Assembly (NCBI GenBank): GCA_965226825.1
Contig: CBDDED010000003.1
Coordinates: 2,542,001-2,606,000 of the forward strand
Length of the DNA: 64,000 nt
Direction of reading: 5' to 3'
Source: Io17-Chloro-G2 sp965226825
Lineage (GTDB): Bacteria; Chloroflexota; Dehalococcoidia; Lucifugimonadales; UBA3495
Made by a program: the position numbers and the translations under genes. The notes under the pieces were generated by a model. It did not search any database and was not told the origin of the DNA. It saw only the letters and a list, made by a program, of their open reading frames with translations. Position 1 is the first letter of the stretch. The number at the start of each line of letters is the position of its first letter. This document shows positions 63,358-64,000 of the stretch, in pieces.

Positions 63358-63428
63358 TTCTAGCTACTCTTTCGTTACCTTGAATGTGAAGTGATTTGGC
63401 GAATGTAAAGGAATTTGGCGGCGTGCAA

Positions 63429-64000
63429 TTACACCGCTTCGGCTTGCTTTTCCGGCATACCGGCCGGCGACGTGTTGATGTCCCGGAGCCGGGGAATTAC
63501 CTCCTCGGCAAAGAGGTGTTTTGACTTCATCACGTTCTCGTGGGCACTCTTGCCGGCGCGGAACATACCCAGGAAATGGCCGTATCCCGCAGTCCGCATG
63601 TCGTTGCCCAACCATTCGGCCACGTAATCGGGGTCTCCGCAGACTATGAATCCGGATTCCCGAAGTTTTTCGAAAGGTGTCCCCGGGCCGGGCATCTCGG
63701 CCCCGGCGGAGCGCTTGCGGTACTCGTAGGAACGGTCGGTCTGCAGCCCCGGCACGGGAGCCGGCACCTGCACCGGGCGGCTAAACGTGCTCAGGCGCCG
63801 AACGTACATCACGGCGTCGCGGCACTCTTCGATTGCTTGTTCGGTGGTCTCGGCTACATGGACGTACCTGGAGCCGATGAATTGGTCAGGGCCGGCCTCC
63901 CAACCGAATTTTTCCTTGGCGACCTCCGTATAGTATTCGAAGGCATCCTGGAACACCACCGTGGGGTTCCACACCCGGGCGATGGGAATCCGCCGCTGTG
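63429..64000 (-). CDS. Luciferase-like flavin monooxygenase (5' end outside window)
   Basis: C-terminal part of a bacterial-luciferase-like (LLM) flavin-dependent monooxygenase; the frame runs through the window edge with RIPIARVWNPTVVFQDAFEY. Visible are FGWEAGPDQFIGSRYVHVAE, GTPFEKLRESGFIVCGDPDY, VAEWLGNDMRTAGYGHFLGM and LFAEEVIPRLRDI, typical for the C-terminal half. LLM enzymes use reduced flavin and O2 to oxidise substrates such as alkanesulfonates or limonene-like compounds. The substrate cannot be inferred from this part. Confidence 0.88.
   Translation of the reverse strand, partial: QRRIPIARVWNPTVVFQDAFEYYTEVAKEKFGWEAGPDQFIGSRYVHVAETTEQAIEECRDAVMYVRRLSTFSRPVQVPAPVPGLQTDRSYEYRKRSAGAEMPGPGTPFEKLRESGFIVCGDPDYVAEWLGNDMRTAGYGHFLGMFRAGKSAHENVMKSKHLFAEEVIPRLRDINTSPAGMPEKQAEAV

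Overview
The window reads as chromosomal DNA of a GC-rich, free-living bacterium, most likely a member of the Chloroflexota (Dehalococcoidia/SAR202-like). This is an inference from gene content: an alternative-complex-III-type respiratory operon joined to cytochrome c maturation genes, many short-chain dehydrogenases, a luciferase-like monooxygenase, an HpaB-type hydroxylase, a FAH-family hydrolase, and surface-protein debris with FN3 and RCC1-like repeats. There is no rRNA, no convincing tRNA and no CRISPR array.

Layout. (1) 1-13.4 kb is a decaying mobile region. It holds a MITE, three tandem copies of a NERD-like nuclease gene (only the third open), an IS3 remnant, a ParB/MT-A70 methyltransferase fusion, a replication-relaxation-like protein, AlpA, a zinc-ribbon transposase-like gene, a wrecked integrase-type transposase and the N-terminal stub of a tyrosine integrase. 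(2) 13.4-23 kb holds a VOC protein, a complete IS701-type element with terminal repeats and target duplication, queC, a very long broken RCC1-repeat/ankyrin lipoprotein gene, an FN3 surface-protein pseudogene, a DUF3574 lipoprotein and an IS3 remnant. (3) 23-39.4 kb is the metabolic core: a ferredoxin-thioredoxin-reductase-like protein, an SDR, then one long plus-strand run of respiratory genes (small membrane protein, pentahaem cytochrome, Mo-type subunit, FeS subunit, two NrfD proteins, DUF3341 protein, monohaem cytochrome). Haem-maturation genes (CcmH, CcmF, CcmI-like proteins, a CcmG/TlpA thioredoxin) and a ROK kinase follow. (4) 39.4-64 kb is mixed catabolic and housekeeping DNA: SDRs, FAH hydrolase, a vapBC pair with a broken toxin, a secreted S1 protease, an AhpD-like protein, a SIS isomerase, a methyltransferase, an HpaB family member, NAD synthetase, a cupin, two MFS exporters, RidA, RelA/SpoT, a DUF5678/aspartyl-protease pair with a broken protease, a VOC protein, an alpha/beta hydrolase and a luciferase-like monooxygenase cut by the window end.

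How the genes fit together. The respiratory run should move electrons from menaquinol through FeS and Mo-type subunits to c-type cytochromes, and the adjacent Ccm genes make those cytochromes. Its FeS and Mo-type subunits are separate genes, as in Qrc complexes, while it keeps the second NrfD, DUF3341 and monohaem subunits of alternative complex III. The accessory regions show repeated gene death by single-base changes (many in-frame TAG or TGA codons, one-base frameshifts) and several families of short intergenic hairpin repeats.
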